Shown: piece by piece, positions 63,838-64,000 of the stretch | Layout: each line of letters begins with the position of its first letter | How positions within the stretch are numbered: position 1 is the first letter of the stretch | Origin: CAYUHK01 sp964475165 | Lineage (GTDB): Bacteria; Verrucomicrobiota; Kiritimatiellia; JAAZAB01 | Assembly: GCA_964475165.1 (NCBI GenBank) | Contig: CAYYVN010000007.1 | Location: forward strand, 44,974 to 108,973 | Direction of reading: 5' to 3' | DNA: 64,000 nucleotides | Program-made: the position numbers and the translations under genes | The notes under the pieces: generated by a model | What the model saw: only the letters and a program-made list of their open reading frames with translations | Told to the model about the DNA's origin: nothing | Database searches by the model: none

Positions 63838-64000
63838 TTATTTCAATAATTCATCTGCCGAAACTCCAAGGGCTTCGGCTAATTTCTGAATTGTCGCAAG
63901 AGTGGGATTTCTTTTTCCGTTTTCAATCCCGCTAATATAAGCTCGGTGAACTTCTAATTTGCGAGAAATTGCACCTTGCGACAATTTTTTAGCGGTTCTT
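63838..64000 (-). CDS. Xre-family helix-turn-helix regulator, partial (probable controller protein)
   Basis: The last 53 residues of a Cro/C1-type regulator run from the window edge to TAA 63838; the start is outside. The helix-turn-helix reads KKLSQGAISRKLEVHRAYISGIENGK, shown here in its parts LSQGAISRKLEV and HRAYISGIENGK, with RNPTLATIQKLAEALG and VSADELLK following. It ends 57 bases before the methyltransferase gene on the same strand. The size and location fit a C (controller) protein of a type II restriction-modification system. Confidence 0.85.
   Translation of the reverse strand, partial: RTAKKLSQGAISRKLEVHRAYISGIENGKRNPTLATIQKLAEALGVSADELLK

Overview
The window looks like a chromosomal piece (roughly 58-60% G+C up to about 61.8 kb) from a bacterium of the Planctomycetes-Verrucomicrobia-Lentisphaerae (PVC) superphylum, most likely the Kiritimatiellota/Lentisphaerota/Verrucomicrobia side. 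The clues are the TIGR04138/Minf_1886-type and DUF1844 proteins side by side, a zinc-ribbon serine/threonine kinase, a 2617-residue secreted protein full of DxDxDGxxD repeats, Gram-negative envelope machinery (RND-TolC, Lgt lipoproteins, DUF481 outer membrane protein) and the synteny of the housekeeping genes. No 16S rRNA or other decisive marker is present, so the assignment is an inference.

Layout. 1-8.5 kb: sugar metabolism and repair, with a partial NahK-like kinase, a Dna2/Cas4-like nuclease-helicase, a left-handed beta-helix protein next to glmM, and an atypical ROK-like kinase. 8.6-12.9 kb: DUF481 protein, an overlooked 46-residue ORF, glyS, dapF, HU and hisI. 12.9-20 kb: Ser/Thr kinase, lgt, rluD-type pseudouridine synthase, and a leftward HAD-like/thiC/mazG unit. 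20.1-29.5 kb: a compact rightward information-processing cluster nusA-infB-rbfA-truB-ribF-rpsO-pnp-HIT-TIGR04138-DUF1844 (rimP is not there). 29.5-38.3 kb: a lipoprotein and a giant secreted repeat protein. 38.5-40.7 kb: tRNA-Gly(GCC), rnc, xerD and an HMA-like lipoprotein. 40.8-47.3 kb: a marR-tolC-adaptor-RND-PG0541 efflux operon whose first mRNA looks leaderless. 47.3-50.2 kb: an MscS channel carrying a C-terminal ParB-like domain, and a MATE transporter. 50.3-55.2 kb: ilvD, icd and a short-form aconitase. 55.3-58.9 kb: LemA, an M48 protease with a TerB-like tail, and a membrane-anchored metallo-beta-lactamase-fold protein. 58.9-61.5 kb: a run of small uncharacterised secreted, lipo- and membrane proteins that includes a promoter plus strong terminator just upstream of a lipoprotein gene (candidate small RNA or attenuator). 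61.55-61.87 kb: a non-coding junction packed with inverted repeats. 61.87-64 kb: an AT-rich restriction-modification island (putative endonuclease, adenine methyltransferase, truncated Xre-type controller), clearly of foreign composition.

Most genes sit in tight operons; ATGA four-base overlaps couple thiC/mazG, rbfA/truB, pnp/HIT, xerD/rnc and RND/PG0541. The best candidates for undescribed biology are the MscS-ParB fusion, the 58.9-61.5 kb envelope gene run with its leader RNA, the giant protein and its partner lipoprotein, the LemA/M48-TerB/MBL trio, and the hairpin-rich edge of the restriction-modification island.
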